Part shown: in pieces, positions 45,515 through 54,533 of the stretch
Layout: every line of letters starts with the position of its first letter
Position numbering within the stretch: position 1 is the stretch's first letter
Source: Paralteromonas sediminis
GTDB lineage: Bacteria; Pseudomonadota; Gammaproteobacteria; Enterobacterales; Alteromonadaceae
Reading direction: 5' to 3'
Assembly (NCBI RefSeq): GCF_003820355.1
Contig: NZ_RPOK01000003.1
Location: 475,686 to 539,685, forward strand
Length of the DNA: 64,000 bases
The notes under the pieces: model-generated
Seen by the model: only the letters and a program-made list of their open reading frames with translations
Told to the model about the DNA's origin: nothing
The model's database searches: none
Translations under genes and position numbers: made by a program

Positions 45515-46522
45515 ATGACCACTGAATCGCGACAATACGGAAAAATTATCAGAAGCTCATTTCGCGCACCGGCCTGGGCCAGAAATCGGCATGTTCAGAC
45601 CATATGGCCTCGCTTCATTAGGCGGCCTCTACCTTTCTCCTTTACATGGGAGCGCGTTGAATTGCCAGACGGCGACTTCGTCGATCTTGCTTGGGGACCA
45701 GAACAACAAACACCGTCAGGTATGGTCATTCTTTTCCATGGCCTAGAAGGGAGTGTTCGCTCACATTACGCCAATGACATGATGGCGATGTTAAGCAAAC
45801 AGGGATGGCGTGTAGTGATGATGCACTTTCGTGGTTGCAGCGGTGAAATTAATCGCACACCAAGAGCCTATCACTCCGGTGATACGCAAGATGCACTCTT
45901 TATTCTTAAGATCCTCGACCAACGCTTCCCGGATATACCCAAAACCGCACTGGGCGTGTCGCTGGGTGGCAACATGCTTCTAAAACTGCTCGGTGAAAAT
46001 CCAGCCAGTCACGGACTAGCAGCGGCTGTGGCAATATCAGCACCACTTAAGCTCGCTGAGTGCTCAGAGAGCATCAATCAGGGTTTTTCCCGTGTATATC
46101 AACGCTACCTGCTCAAGAGCATGAAGCGAACGCTGAAAGCGAAGATGCAAAAGATTGATTACAAAGCAACGATTACGTTAAAAGAAAGTGAAATAGATGA
46201 GATGCGCAGTTTTAAAGAATTCGATGACAAAGTGACTGCGCCGTTACACGGCTTTGTTGATGCAGAGGACTATTACGAGAAGTGCAGCGCATTTCACTTC
46301 TTAAGCGCTATTCACTGTCCAACGTTAATTTTGCATGCCATTGATGACCCCTTTATGAATCATCTAGTCATCCCTGATGAAAAAGAACTGGCCCGCCATG
46401 TCACCATCGAACTTAGTGAAACTGGCGGGCATGTAGGGTTTATGCAAGGCCTACCCTGGAACACCTCCATCTGGCTGCATCAGCGCGTCATTCGTTTTTT
46501 TACCGACTACTTAAGCCCATGA
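45515..46522 (+). CDS. yheT: YheT-family alpha/beta hydrolase
   Basis: A 335-residue cytosolic alpha/beta hydrolase of the YheT/UPF0017 family. [11 protein letters not shown] lies before the nucleophile elbow GVSLGGNML (Ser in GxSxG), and the catalytic His is in GGHVGF near the C-terminus; the acid is probably in AIDDPFM. The natural substrate is not known. Downstream, yheU starts inside its stop (ATGA). Confidence 0.94.
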   Translation: MTTESRQYGKIIRSSFRAPAWARNRHVQTIWPRFIRRPLPFSFTWERVELPDGDFVDLAWGPEQQTPSGMVILFHGLEGSVRSHYANDMMAMLSKQGWRVVMMHFRGCSGEINRTPRAYHSGDTQDALFILKILDQRFPDIPKTALGVSLGGNMLLKLLGENPASHGLAAAVAISAPLKLAECSESINQGFSRVYQRYLLKSMKRTLKAKMQKIDYKATITLKESEIDEMRSFKEFDDKVTAPLHGFVDAEDYYEKCSAFHFLSAIHCPTLILHAIDDPFMNHLVIPDEKELARHVTIELSETGGHVGFMQGLPWNTSIWLHQRVIRFFTDYLSP

Positions 46523-46731
46523 TTATCCCAATTGACCAGTTAGACGCACAAACTCTCAATAACATCATAGAAAGCTTTGTGTTGCGAGAAGGCACAGACT
46601 ATGGCGACTACACCACTGATTTAAAGGAGAAAGTGGCGCAAGTTAAAGCGCAACTAGAGTCAGGTGAGGCCGTTATTGAGTATTCCGAACTACATGAAAC
46701 GGTAGATATCAAAAAAAAGGAGTCAGAGTAA
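46519..46731 (+). CDS. yheU: YheU family protein
   Basis: A 70-residue acidic protein; [32 protein letters not shown] matches E. coli YheU (72 residues). Its function is unknown. It is the last gene of the yheS operon. Its stop codon and the preceding codons form the left arm of the operon's terminator hairpin, so a ribosome at the stop codon would cover half of the hairpin. Confidence 0.95.
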   Translation: MIIPIDQLDAQTLNNIIESFVLREGTDYGDYTTDLKEKVAQVKAQLESGEAVIEYSELHETVDIKKKESE

Positions 46732-46752
46732 CGCTTTACTCTGACTCTTTTT
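46720..46752. terminator. Bidirectional terminator that includes the yheU stop codon
   Basis: Perfect 12-base arms GAGTCAGAGTAA and TTACTCTGACTC with loop CGCT, preceded by an A-run and followed by five T. The TAA at 46729-46731 is the yheU stop. The hairpin also lies 1 base beyond the yceI stop on the minus strand, so one element closes both operons. Confidence 0.92.
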
Positions 46753-46753
46753 C

Positions 46754-47314
46754 TTATTTTTTAAACGTTACATTAAACGTTAAAGGCACCGCCTCACTGA
46801 TAACCTTAAGCCCAGCAATGTTGCGCAGTGCCTCAATGCCTTCACTGAGTTTAAAACTACTTGCGCTCAATACACTTGGCTTCACTGTCGCAACATTGAT
46901 TTCGTTATCTGACAAACGTGAAACACGCACTTCAAATGTGGTAGGTACAGACACGCCACTTACCGCGAGCTTGCCACTGACCTCAGCCGTTGTCGACTCA
47001 CCCACCGACAACGCCATCAGCGATTCGTCCACCTGCGCAGTGAAACTGGCAACAGGATTGTTGGCGACATCAAATAACATCGTACGCATACGTTCGTCGC
47101 GAATAGGGATCATAGTATTGACTGAGCTCAGCGGAATGCTGACTGACAAGTCCACACCAGACAAAGTACCTTTCACGTTGTTGAATGTATGAGTTTCTGC
47201 AATATGGCTATTTTTTGTCGAAATGAAATGCACAGAAGCCGATTCTGAATCCAAAGTCCAGTCAGCAGATACACAAGATGCAAAAAAGCATGCAGCTAGC
47301 GCCAGAATACGCAT
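46754..47314 (-). CDS. YceI-family periplasmic lipid-binding protein
   Basis: A 186-residue protein with a Sec signal (cleavage at CVSA-D). The YceI lipocalin-like barrel shows VHFISTKN, FNNVKGTLSGVDLSVSIPLSSVNT and DERMRTMLFDV. These proteins bind polyisoprenoid-like lipids; the physiological role is open. It follows cysQ by 15 bases on the same strand, and the terminator at 46720-46752 ends the transcript. Confidence 0.93.
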   Translation of the reverse strand: MRILALAACFFASCVSADWTLDSESASVHFISTKNSHIAETHTFNNVKGTLSGVDLSVSIPLSSVNTMIPIRDERMRTMLFDVANNPVASFTAQVDESLMALSVGESTTAEVSGKLAVSGVSVPTTFEVRVSRLSDNEINVATVKPSVLSASSFKLSEGIEALRNIAGLKVISEAVPLTFNVTFKK

Positions 47315-47329
47315 AATAGTTATTCCCTC

Positions 47330-48154
47330 TTAATATTGAACGAGCTTTTCCCAGGGCACGCGTTGATCACCAAGAACAACAAAATCTGGGTTTTCCAAAG
47401 AAGTACGTTGGTTGTAAGTTAATGGCTCAAACGTTGCTGCAACAATATCACCACCGGCCTCTCTGACAATACACTGAGACGCCCCTGTGTCCCACTCACC
47501 CGTCACGCCAATGCGCATGAAAACGTCTGCTTTACCCTCAGCAATAAAACAGGCCTTCAAAGAACAACTGCCAAGGGGTAATGTTTGGTAAACCCGTTTA
47601 GCGCTCATCCTAGACATCACCTTTTCCCGTGATTGTCGCCTGCTGATGGCAATAATGACAACACTTTCTTTGGGATCGTCGAGTTTTCGTACGTGTATCT
47701 GCTTATGCTCTTCAGAACATTCTTTAAAGGCGCCCTGATTTTTAGTGGCGTAGTATGTAGTTTGCCCCGGAGGCCAAAAAATAACACCTAGCACAGGCTC
47801 ATTGTTTTCAATCAGCGCGATATTAACGGCAAAGTCCCCCGAGCGAGAGATAAACTCCTGCGTCCCATCTATGGGGTCGATAAGCCAGTAGCGCTGCCAT
47901 GTTTTGCGCTCTTCCAAAGCGGCAATTTTCTTTTCTTCCGAGACGATGGGAATATCGGGCGTATTGGCTTCAAGTGCACTGACAATAATATCGTTTGCCA
48001 GATAATCTGCCGAGGTTACGGGTGATTCATCAGGTTTTTCATAGGCGTCGTACTCGCCTTTATCATACACTTCCAGCACGGCCTGACCGGCTTTCTCGGC
48101 AGTACTTTTCGCCAGAGCTAGCAAGGCGTCTAAGGGGGCATCATAAGGCAACAT
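47330..48154 (-). CDS. cysQ: 3'(2'),5'-bisphosphate nucleotidase CysQ
   Basis: A 274-residue enzyme that hydrolyses 3'-phosphoadenosine 5'-phosphate to AMP, removing a by-product of sulfate assimilation. Inositol-monophosphatase-type metal motifs are intact: VSEE(K), DPIDGTQEF and WDTGAS. Length is slightly above E. coli CysQ (246). It is 3 bases after nudE on the same strand. This nudE-cysQ pair next to the gsp operon is a common arrangement in Vibrio and relatives. Confidence 0.95.
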   Translation of the reverse strand: MLPYDAPLDALLALAKSTAEKAGQAVLEVYDKGEYDAYEKPDESPVTSADYLANDIIVSALEANTPDIPIVSEEKKIAALEERKTWQRYWLIDPIDGTQEFISRSGDFAVNIALIENNEPVLGVIFWPPGQTTYYATKNQGAFKECSEEHKQIHVRKLDDPKESVVIIAISRRQSREKVMSRMSAKRVYQTLPLGSCSLKACFIAEGKADVFMRIGVTGEWDTGASQCIVREAGGDIVAATFEPLTYNQRTSLENPDFVVLGDQRVPWEKLVQY

Positions 48155-48157
48155 TTA

Positions 48158-48718
48158 TCATTCCTCCCGCCATTTTTGAAGCAGTAACAATGCGGCTATG
48201 CTCCGTGCTTCAACAAAGTCCTCTCTGGCCAGTAAGGCGTCAACATCATCAATGGGCCACTTGATGACTTCCAATGGCTCAGGCTCATCGCCAGGCAGCG
48301 TCTCAGCATACAAGCCTTCGGCAATCAGGATATGCATATGCGCACTGAAAAAAGTAGGCGCCATGCTCACTGTGTGAAGCCTAGACAGGGTATTAGCACC
48401 GAACCCGGCTTCTTCCTTTAACTCTCTGTTAGCCGCTTGCTCAGGACTTTCTCCTGGGTCAATTAGGCCTTTGGGGAAACCAAGTTGATAAGAATGCGTT
48501 CCCGCTGCGTATTCGCGAATAAGTAACATATGATCATCATCAGTCAGTGCAACTATCATTACAGCACCGCGCCCCTTACCGGCCATGCGTTCAAACTGCC
48601 TGGTAGCACCATTGGAAAACGTCAAATCCACCTGCTCTACATGGAAAAAACGACTTTTTGCCACTGTTTTACGTGACTCAATGTGCGGGAGTGGTTTATC
48701 CGGGTCGATTTCTGACAT
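48158..48718 (-). CDS. nudE: ADP compounds hydrolase NudE
   Basis: A 186-residue Nudix hydrolase acting on ADP-ribose, NADH and Ap3A-like dinucleotides. The Nudix box is complete: GLIDPGESPEQAANRELKEEAGFG, with GxnE and the REnnEE metal residues. Length equals that of E. coli NudE (186). It shares a short divergent region with yrfG and precedes cysQ by 3 bases, so it leads the nudE-cysQ-yceI transcript. Confidence 0.95.
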   Translation of the reverse strand: MSEIDPDKPLPHIESRKTVAKSRFFHVEQVDLTFSNGATRQFERMAGKGRGAVMIVALTDDDHMLLIREYAAGTHSYQLGFPKGLIDPGESPEQAANRELKEEAGFGANTLSRLHTVSMAPTFFSAHMHILIAEGLYAETLPGDEPEPLEVIKWPIDDVDALLAREDFVEARSIAALLLLQKWREE

Positions 48719-48784
48719 GCTGATGCGTTACACTGTCGCTGATTAATCAATACATAAAGCTTACTAGATTTTAAGGAAGTTCGC

Positions 48785-49474
48785 TTGCCCTTTCTGCCGT
48801 GGAATCAAATTGATACCGTCTTATTAGATATGGACGGCACCCTCATAGACTTACACTTTGACAACGTGTTCTGGCTCGACCATTTGCCTGCAAAGATTGC
48901 TGAGAAATCAGGCAAACCCATTGACGTTTGCCGCGATGAATTGTACGCCCATTATGAAAAAGTGGTCGGCACCATTCAGTGGTACTGCCTTGACTACTGG
49001 AAAGCACAATTGGGTCTGGATTTAATTGCCGCGAAACGAGAAGTTGATCACCTGATTAGCATGCGGGACGACACCATACCGTTCCTAGATGCACTAAAAC
49101 AAACAGGAAGACGCGTTGTACTGGTGACGAATGCCCACCCGGATGCACTGAGTTTAAAACTCGAACACACAGCACTAGACAAGCACATAGACACCCTAAT
49201 ATCGACCCATGAGTTTGGGGTAAGCAAAGAGTTTCAATCGTTGTGGCAACAAGTGCATTCACGTCTAGAGTTCGACCCCGCACGCACCCTGTTCGTCGAT
49301 GACAGCATTCCCATCTTGCATGCCGCAAAAAAATTCGGTATTGCTCACCTGTTATGTGTCGCCAATCCAGACAGTCAAAAGCCACTGAGAGAGATTAACG
49401 ACTTTCCGGCTGTAAAAGACTATAGAGATCTGACTGCCGACATTCTTGCAAACCCGCGCCACGAGAACCCCTGA
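48785..49474 (+). CDS. yrfG: GMP/IMP nucleotidase YrfG (HAD family)
   Basis: A 229-residue HAD phosphatase. Motif I is LLDMDGTLID with the nucleophile Asp, motif II VTNA, motif III around HEFGVSKE and motif IV FVDDS. The start is TTG at 48785, with AAGGAAG 5 bases before it, and it gives the family-typical start before DTVLLDMDGTL. E. coli YrfG (222) dephosphorylates GMP and IMP. The next gene overlaps its stop by one base. Confidence 0.94.
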   Translation: MPFLPWNQIDTVLLDMDGTLIDLHFDNVFWLDHLPAKIAEKSGKPIDVCRDELYAHYEKVVGTIQWYCLDYWKAQLGLDLIAAKREVDHLISMRDDTIPFLDALKQTGRRVVLVTNAHPDALSLKLEHTALDKHIDTLISTHEFGVSKEFQSLWQQVHSRLEFDPARTLFVDDSIPILHAAKKFGIAHLLCVANPDSQKPLREINDFPAVKDYRDLTADILANPRHENP

Positions 49475-50007
49475 TGATGCTATTTGTTGGCTCTAAGAAT
49501 CCAGTAAAAATACAGGCCGCTCACAACACTATTAGACAGCTTGACGGCTTGGCAGAGTGTCTTGTAGAGGGCGTTGCTGTGCCCTCAGGTGTGGCCGACC
49601 AGCCAATGACGGAAGAAGAAACTCGCCAGGGCGCAGTAAACCGCGTACACGCGTTATTAGACAGCAAGCTCGCCACTCAAGATGATTGGTTGGTTGCCAT
49701 TGAAGGCGGCGTAGATAAGTTCGAAGACGGGCCTGCAACCTTTGCTTATGTTGCCATTTATCACGCTAATAACTGGGCCGTAGGTCGCAGTGCTAACTTG
49801 CCACTCCCCGAGGAGTTTTACACACAACTTACGCAAGGCATGGAATTAGGCGATGTGATGGACAAAGCCTTCAATACGGAAAACGTCAAGCAAAAAGGCG
49901 GAGCCATTGGTCTGTTAACCGATAACACAGCTAGCCGGCAGAGTGTTTATGAAGTTGCCATGACCCTTGCGCTCGCACGGTTTCGCTTTCCTGACCTTTA
50001 TGATTAG
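49474..50007 (+). CDS. yjjX: Inosine/xanthosine triphosphatase (YjjX family)
   Basis: A 177-residue house-cleaning enzyme that hydrolyses non-canonical purine triphosphates (ITP, XTP). Conserved stretches are VGSKNPVKIQAAHNTI, VPSGVADQPMTEEETRQGAVNRV and VAIEGGVDKFEDGPATFAY. The start overlaps the yrfG stop (TGATG); a second ATG three bases on is possible. Pairing with a purine nucleotidase in one operon fits a role in nucleotide-pool hygiene. A long inverted repeat lies 92 bases after its stop. Confidence 0.93.
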   Translation: MMLFVGSKNPVKIQAAHNTIRQLDGLAECLVEGVAVPSGVADQPMTEEETRQGAVNRVHALLDSKLATQDDWLVAIEGGVDKFEDGPATFAYVAIYHANNWAVGRSANLPLPEEFYTQLTQGMELGDVMDKAFNTENVKQKGGAIGLLTDNTASRQSVYEVAMTLALARFRFPDLYD

Positions 50008-50099
50008 CGCAATAGCGTTCTAAACGAACACTTCTTCATTCCGCTATATTGCTGCTTCTGTAGTTAATGACTCTGGAGTACAAGAGCTAGAAAGCCTAC

Positions 50100-50147
50100 C
50101 CATAAGAGTAGTTGTCATCAGCATTGCAATGACAACTACTCTTATGG
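50100..50147. repeat. Perfect 19-base inverted repeat
   Basis: Arms CCATAAGAGTAGTTGTCAT and its exact reverse complement are separated by a 10-base loop. No T-run follows. It lies between yjjX and the esterase gene, 25 bases before the esterase start. Without a T-run it is not a normal terminator. It may be an RNA processing hairpin, a small mobile-repeat remnant or a protein site. Confidence 0.9.
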
Positions 50148-50172
50148 ATAAGCGTTCTGGCCTTGAACGACT

Positions 50173-51126
50173 ATGAAAAATAAAGCAAATCTTCACACAC
50201 GTTTAAATGGGCTTGCCCCTGCACAACGGCACATTGGCCGTTTATTGGGAATGGGTCCGAGCCTGCATAATTTCTCACCGCTAACGAACCGACGCATCTT
50301 TGCCGGATTCGATCGTTTGCTTGGTATAAGAAAGCAAGCTATTTACAAGGTAACTGATTTTACGTTTCCGCTGCGTGGTGATAACGGTCACTCAACTTTG
50401 CGTGCCTATTACCCCAATAACACTGCCACAGACGCCATAGTATTTTTTCACGGCGGAGGGTGCGTTATAGGCAGTGTTGATACTCATGACAGATTTTGTC
50501 GATTGGTCGCGAATGAAAGTCAAACCATAGTGTTGTCAGTTGAGTACCGGTTAGCACCAGAACACCCATTTCCAGCGCAGTTAGAAGATGCGTCTGCCAG
50601 CTGGGATTTTATCGTTACCAACCAGCAGCGACTTGGTGTTAACGCTTCTACTATGGGAGCCGGCGGCGACAGCGCTGGAGCTTACCTGGCCACATCGCTA
50701 TGCCTAAGCCAGGAAGAGAAAAGTAAACCACACTTTCTTTGGTTACTCTATCCCATGGCTGATTTACGCGCAGACGATGCCTACCAACGATATACCTCAA
50801 ATCTGATTCTCACACGTGACACGGTTGAATACTTTAAGGGGCACTTTTTGCCTGCGCCTTCCTGTGCAAGCCGGCCTGACGTTAGCCTTGTATTATCTCC
50901 ATATCTAGCCCAATGCCCAAAAACTTGCATTTACACTGTTGAGTTTGACCCACTTCTGGGTGGCGGACTGGCAATGGTAAAAAAACTTCGCGAGCAGGGG
51001 GTATCTGTTAGTCATTACCATTTAAACGACTGTTTTCATGGACTATTATCTGTCGCAGGCGTAAGTAAACGCGCTTATCACGCCTGCCTTGAGATGGTAC
51101 ATTCACTCAAAAGCATCAAAGCTTAA
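50173..51126 (+). CDS. Alpha/beta hydrolase of the hormone-sensitive lipase family (HGGG esterase)
   Basis: A 317-residue cytosolic esterase. The oxyanion motif is FFHGGGCVIGS, the nucleophile elbow is GGDSAGAYL, and the catalytic His is in DCFHGLL. The acid is probably Asp in VEFDPLLGGG. Family members hydrolyse short- to medium-chain esters. The ORF overlaps the end of gspN by 11 bases on opposite strands. Substrate unknown. Confidence 0.93.
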   Translation: MKNKANLHTRLNGLAPAQRHIGRLLGMGPSLHNFSPLTNRRIFAGFDRLLGIRKQAIYKVTDFTFPLRGDNGHSTLRAYYPNNTATDAIVFFHGGGCVIGSVDTHDRFCRLVANESQTIVLSVEYRLAPEHPFPAQLEDASASWDFIVTNQQRLGVNASTMGAGGDSAGAYLATSLCLSQEEKSKPHFLWLLYPMADLRADDAYQRYTSNLILTRDTVEYFKGHFLPAPSCASRPDVSLVLSPYLAQCPKTCIYTVEFDPLLGGGLAMVKKLREQGVSVSHYHLNDCFHGLLSVAGVSKRAYHACLEMVHSLKSIKA

Positions 51127-51871
51127 ACGCAGTGTAACCTTGTGCGTCTGGCGAGCCAAAAAATTTGCCTGCCTGATGCACTTCATTGGGCAGTGTGTCG
51201 CTGGGCTTGAATTTACCTTCAACCGAAAAGCTTTGAAAGTCCGGTGATATGGTAGATACAAGAGACAACCCTAAACTGTTTGGCTCTGACACCTGGATTC
51301 GTAGCTGGTTATTTTCACACTGTAATGCCGCAGAAAAATTACCCAGGTCAATTGGGCCTTGTGTGCCGCCTACCCATGCATTTAACCACTCGCCATTACC
51401 GGTTAATGTGTGACATTGAGGACCAAAATCCAGCTCGCTTACGCTGACCTTAAAGCGTCCACCTGCCTGCACAGGGATTGGCAAGGCAACTTTGGCAAGG
51501 GCGCGATCAGCCGGCAAATAAAGCTGTAACCCCTCCGTTTGCACACGGTTAACATTGAACAACGAGAAACGCACCGGACCACGGACAGAGATCAATTCAG
51601 GGTCTCTGATGTTGCCGCCACGTACCTCTAGGGAAACCTGACCTAACAGTAAGGCGAAGGGGTTGATGGACCAAGATACATCTTCCACAGGTAATCCATT
51701 AATGCTCAACCTTGCCATTGCACCTTGCCAGAGGGTCCCCTCCACCTGATAAAAGCCAATATTAGGGCCGACAGATACACGCCCTAATACCTGACTAGCT
51801 GGCAATTTTGCCAGCATAAAGATCACGAAGATAATGACGGCGGAAATTCCCCAGATTACGTTTTTTTTCAT
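51116..51871 (-). CDS. gspN: Type II secretion system protein N
   Basis: A 251-residue protein with one N-terminal membrane helix (residues 5-22) and a beta-rich periplasmic part (VGPNIGFYQVEGTLWQGAMARLSI is the typical start). GspN is an accessory part, absent in several T2SS. It is the last gene of the operon and overlaps gspM by 4 bases. Its 3' end overlaps the 3' end of the convergent esterase gene, so no separate terminator is possible between them. Confidence 0.93.
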   Translation of the reverse strand: MKKNVIWGISAVIIFVIFMLAKLPASQVLGRVSVGPNIGFYQVEGTLWQGAMARLSINGLPVEDVSWSINPFALLLGQVSLEVRGGNIRDPELISVRGPVRFSLFNVNRVQTEGLQLYLPADRALAKVALPIPVQAGGRFKVSVSELDFGPQCHTLTGNGEWLNAWVGGTQGPIDLGNFSAALQCENNQLRIQVSEPNSLGLSLVSTISPDFQSFSVEGKFKPSDTLPNEVHQAGKFFGSPDAQGYTAFKL

Positions 51872-52347
51872 GCTTTACCTAGCTGTAATCGACGAACTTG
51901 AATATGACCACTTTTCTCGGCATCAGTAATATCTACCTGCTTAATCTGTACACCCATTCTTTCTAATGACTGTAACCATGAGAGCAGATCATTAAAGGCA
52001 GCTTCGTCTATCCACACCTGCAGGTCATCGCCCTGAGGCTGCATGCGGGAAATGGCAATGTTATGTCTGTTTGTGGTGGTATTCACAGCCTGTGGTAGCG
52101 AACCATTGAATCCGCCTGACGTTGCACTGGACGCACGCAACAACTGTGCCCTTTGACTTCGGCTAGTCACCCAGTTAAGAAGGGACTGCTGACTTTTTAG
52201 CTTTGTTTGCTCCGTCTCAATGGCGTTGTTCAATGGTTGCCAAACAATAAAATAAAACAAAGCAATAACCACAGCTACACCCGATGCAACAACCAGCTTT
52301 TGTTCCCGCTCAGACAATGCGATAAAACGCGCTTTTAATTCGTTCAT
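51868..52347 (-). CDS. gspM: Type II secretion system protein M
   Basis: A 159-residue inner-membrane protein. A short cytoplasmic stretch (FIALSEREQKLVVASG) leads to a membrane helix (VAVVIALFYFIVWQPL, about 20-36) and a periplasmic ferredoxin-like domain. It pairs with GspL in the inner-membrane platform. It overlaps both neighbours by 4 bases. Confidence 0.94.
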   Translation of the reverse strand: MNELKARFIALSEREQKLVVASGVAVVIALFYFIVWQPLNNAIETEQTKLKSQQSLLNWVTSRSQRAQLLRASSATSGGFNGSLPQAVNTTTNRHNIAISRMQPQGDDLQVWIDEAAFNDLLSWLQSLERMGVQIKQVDITDAEKSGHIQVRRLQLGKA

Positions 52348-53546
52348 GCTCCGCTCCTTATGGACAATGAGCCTACCACGCCTTCTGGACGATTGTTAAT
52401 TGCACCTTGCTCAACAATGAACCCAGATTGTTCAGCCTGGTTTTTGAACTGCTCTAATGCCTCAAAATTACTCGCCAGCGCCTGGATGCGAAGTTCACCG
52501 CGGCCTTGATCAAACCGCAACAATTGCGGCTTTACCTTTGACAGGGCAAACGCAGGTTGCAACTGTGACATCATCACCAGCATGCTGGAACCGCCACCGC
52601 TTTGCTCAAGTTTTGCCAGCTCACTGGACACTTTGCGTCTTAGATCACGGTACGCCCCCATATTGGGAAACCCAGCATTCACCTGGGTATCGATTTGCGC
52701 CTTCAACACGCTATTTCTTTCTTCGAGAGAATACAAGGTCAGGGTTTTATCAACCAGTGTCAGCACAAGTGCTAGCGCCGCCAAGCCTGCCGCTAAACGC
52801 CACTGTGTCCACAAGGTACTGGATGACTTTTTGCGTACTTTGTACTCATTTTGAAACAAGTTAAAAGACGCAGACAAAGCATGCTTCGCCAGCACAGCCA
52901 TAGGTAATTCCAGCGTTTGCGAAACCACCTCGGTATTGGGCACGTCGTGCAGAGAAAGGTCGCTATAGTTATTGATAACTACTTTGGTTTCAGACTGCTT
53001 TGTAGCATGGGCTAATGCCGGCACTACCCAATCTGCTTCGCCCTGAAAGCCTTTCCATTCATCTTCGCGTACTAGTACCTGGTCACTTAGCGTGAGTAAC
53101 GACATACCATCCTGATGATGAGGTACCGCTAACACATCCGGCAGCAGCTGCTCACAATACAAACCCGCAGCATCCAACTGGGCTTGCCACAACCGGACTT
53201 TATCGTGTTTAACGATGGCAACGGCTTGCCTATCGCCATGGCGAGGGCCTGTAGCAAAAAAGAGGTCAGCGATGTCTTCACTTAGCTCGTCTTCAAGCAT
53301 AAAAGGAATGGCGTTGATGACTTTTCTGTTTGCTTTGGGTGGCAGTGTCACCCACTTGAGCAACACATCACTGCCTGGAACTAATGCAATGATAGCCCTT
53401 TGTCCAGCGCGTTCTTTTAACGTGTTAAGGTGCGAAGCATCAGGCAATACACCCGACGCAATAACGTCTGATTCTGAGGACGACCAAACTAACCAAGATA
53501 CTGGTGTTTTATCGTCGGAATTCAGCCTGACAATCAGCTGTTCCAT
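52344..53546 (-). CDS. gspL: Type II secretion system protein L
   Basis: A 400-residue protein. The cytoplasmic actin-like part (about 1-245) binds the GspE ATPase; a membrane helix (about 250-268) and a periplasmic ferredoxin-like domain follow. It links the motor to the platform together with GspM and GspC. It starts one base after the gspK stop and overlaps gspM by 4 bases. Confidence 0.95.
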   Translation of the reverse strand: MEQLIVRLNSDDKTPVSWLVWSSSESDVIASGVLPDASHLNTLKERAGQRAIIALVPGSDVLLKWVTLPPKANRKVINAIPFMLEDELSEDIADLFFATGPRHGDRQAVAIVKHDKVRLWQAQLDAAGLYCEQLLPDVLAVPHHQDGMSLLTLSDQVLVREDEWKGFQGEADWVVPALAHATKQSETKVVINNYSDLSLHDVPNTEVVSQTLELPMAVLAKHALSASFNLFQNEYKVRKKSSSTLWTQWRLAAGLAALALVLTLVDKTLTLYSLEERNSVLKAQIDTQVNAGFPNMGAYRDLRRKVSSELAKLEQSGGGSSMLVMMSQLQPAFALSKVKPQLLRFDQGRGELRIQALASNFEALEQFKNQAEQSGFIVEQGAINNRPEGVVGSLSIRSGA

Positions 53547-54533
53547 TTATTCTACCCCTCCAATTTCGCGCCTAATCACAGTGACCGATGCGGGACTTGG
53601 TACATAAAAAAGTGAAGACAGTGCATATGACGCATTATTGTAACGGGTCTTACTATGCAAAATAAAATACTGCGTTGTTACCGTCAGCCATTCTTGCTGC
53701 ACTTCTGTGACTTGTGCTGCTTGAACAATGGGTTCAGCCATAAAACTGGCAATGTCGTCCCAGCCGTCTTGCGGCCGAGTATTAATGAGATCATTGGCTT
53801 GCTGCAAGGTCACCCCTAGCACACCAGCTAACACTGGTGCTAGTTCTGGCGTCAGCGTATTCACGTTGATCTTTAGCTCTTCCGACCCTGGAATAACACA
53901 AATAAGTGGCCAAAGCGCATTCACCCACTGCGCACTGACACCGTGAATAACACGAAACTCACTTTGGCTAGCCATGAGACCATTTGCCGCTAGATAAGGA
54001 AAGGGTCGCGAACTGTATTCACTGTCTTCAGCGCCAAAGCTACGCTGTAGTTCATCGTCGTCAAGCCAATCTGCGAGTGAATCTCTTACTGTATCGGCGG
54101 TAAATGACTCTATGGGCTGCTCCAACTCTACGGCAAGTAGCATGCGATGAAACGCTTCCATAACAGGTGTGACCCGTTGTTGGCTTTGTGCTTCAGTGCT
54201 GGTTTTTTTAAGTGCATTAAGGTTGAAGCAACTGTACATATCCACCAGTTTTGCCTTAATACCGCCGTTTTCAAGCGGAAAAGCAAATTCATCACTCCAT
54301 GGCTGCGCCAAGTGTATTTTCGCACTTTCGGTTTGCATTAGGTCCTTGATCGACTTGCGAGCAAACGCCTCAGCGCTGTTGGCATACCACTGAGCCTGGT
54401 TGTTATCTTTAATATTCTGCGCACGTTTTACATTCAGTTGCAGCCGCCCCGTCATTTCCGTTGCAAGTATCACCACTATTGCCACTATCAACAGTACAAT
54501 AACCAACGCCACGCCCCGTTGTTGCGTTCTCAT
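53547..54533 (-). CDS. gspK: Type II secretion minor pseudopilin K
   Basis: A 328-residue minor pseudopilin. Prepilin cleavage is expected after Gly7 (MRTQQRG-VALVIVLL), and the mature N-terminus lacks the usual Glu5, as is normal for GspK at the pilus tip. The large domain contains a helical insert and acidic residues for calcium. It overlaps gspJ by 4 bases (ATGA) and abuts gspL. Confidence 0.95.
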   Translation of the reverse strand: MRTQQRGVALVIVLLIVAIVVILATEMTGRLQLNVKRAQNIKDNNQAQWYANSAEAFARKSIKDLMQTESAKIHLAQPWSDEFAFPLENGGIKAKLVDMYSCFNLNALKKTSTEAQSQQRVTPVMEAFHRMLLAVELEQPIESFTADTVRDSLADWLDDDELQRSFGAEDSEYSSRPFPYLAANGLMASQSEFRVIHGVSAQWVNALWPLICVIPGSEELKINVNTLTPELAPVLAGVLGVTLQQANDLINTRPQDGWDDIASFMAEPIVQAAQVTEVQQEWLTVTTQYFILHSKTRYNNASYALSSLFYVPSPASVTVIRREIGGVE

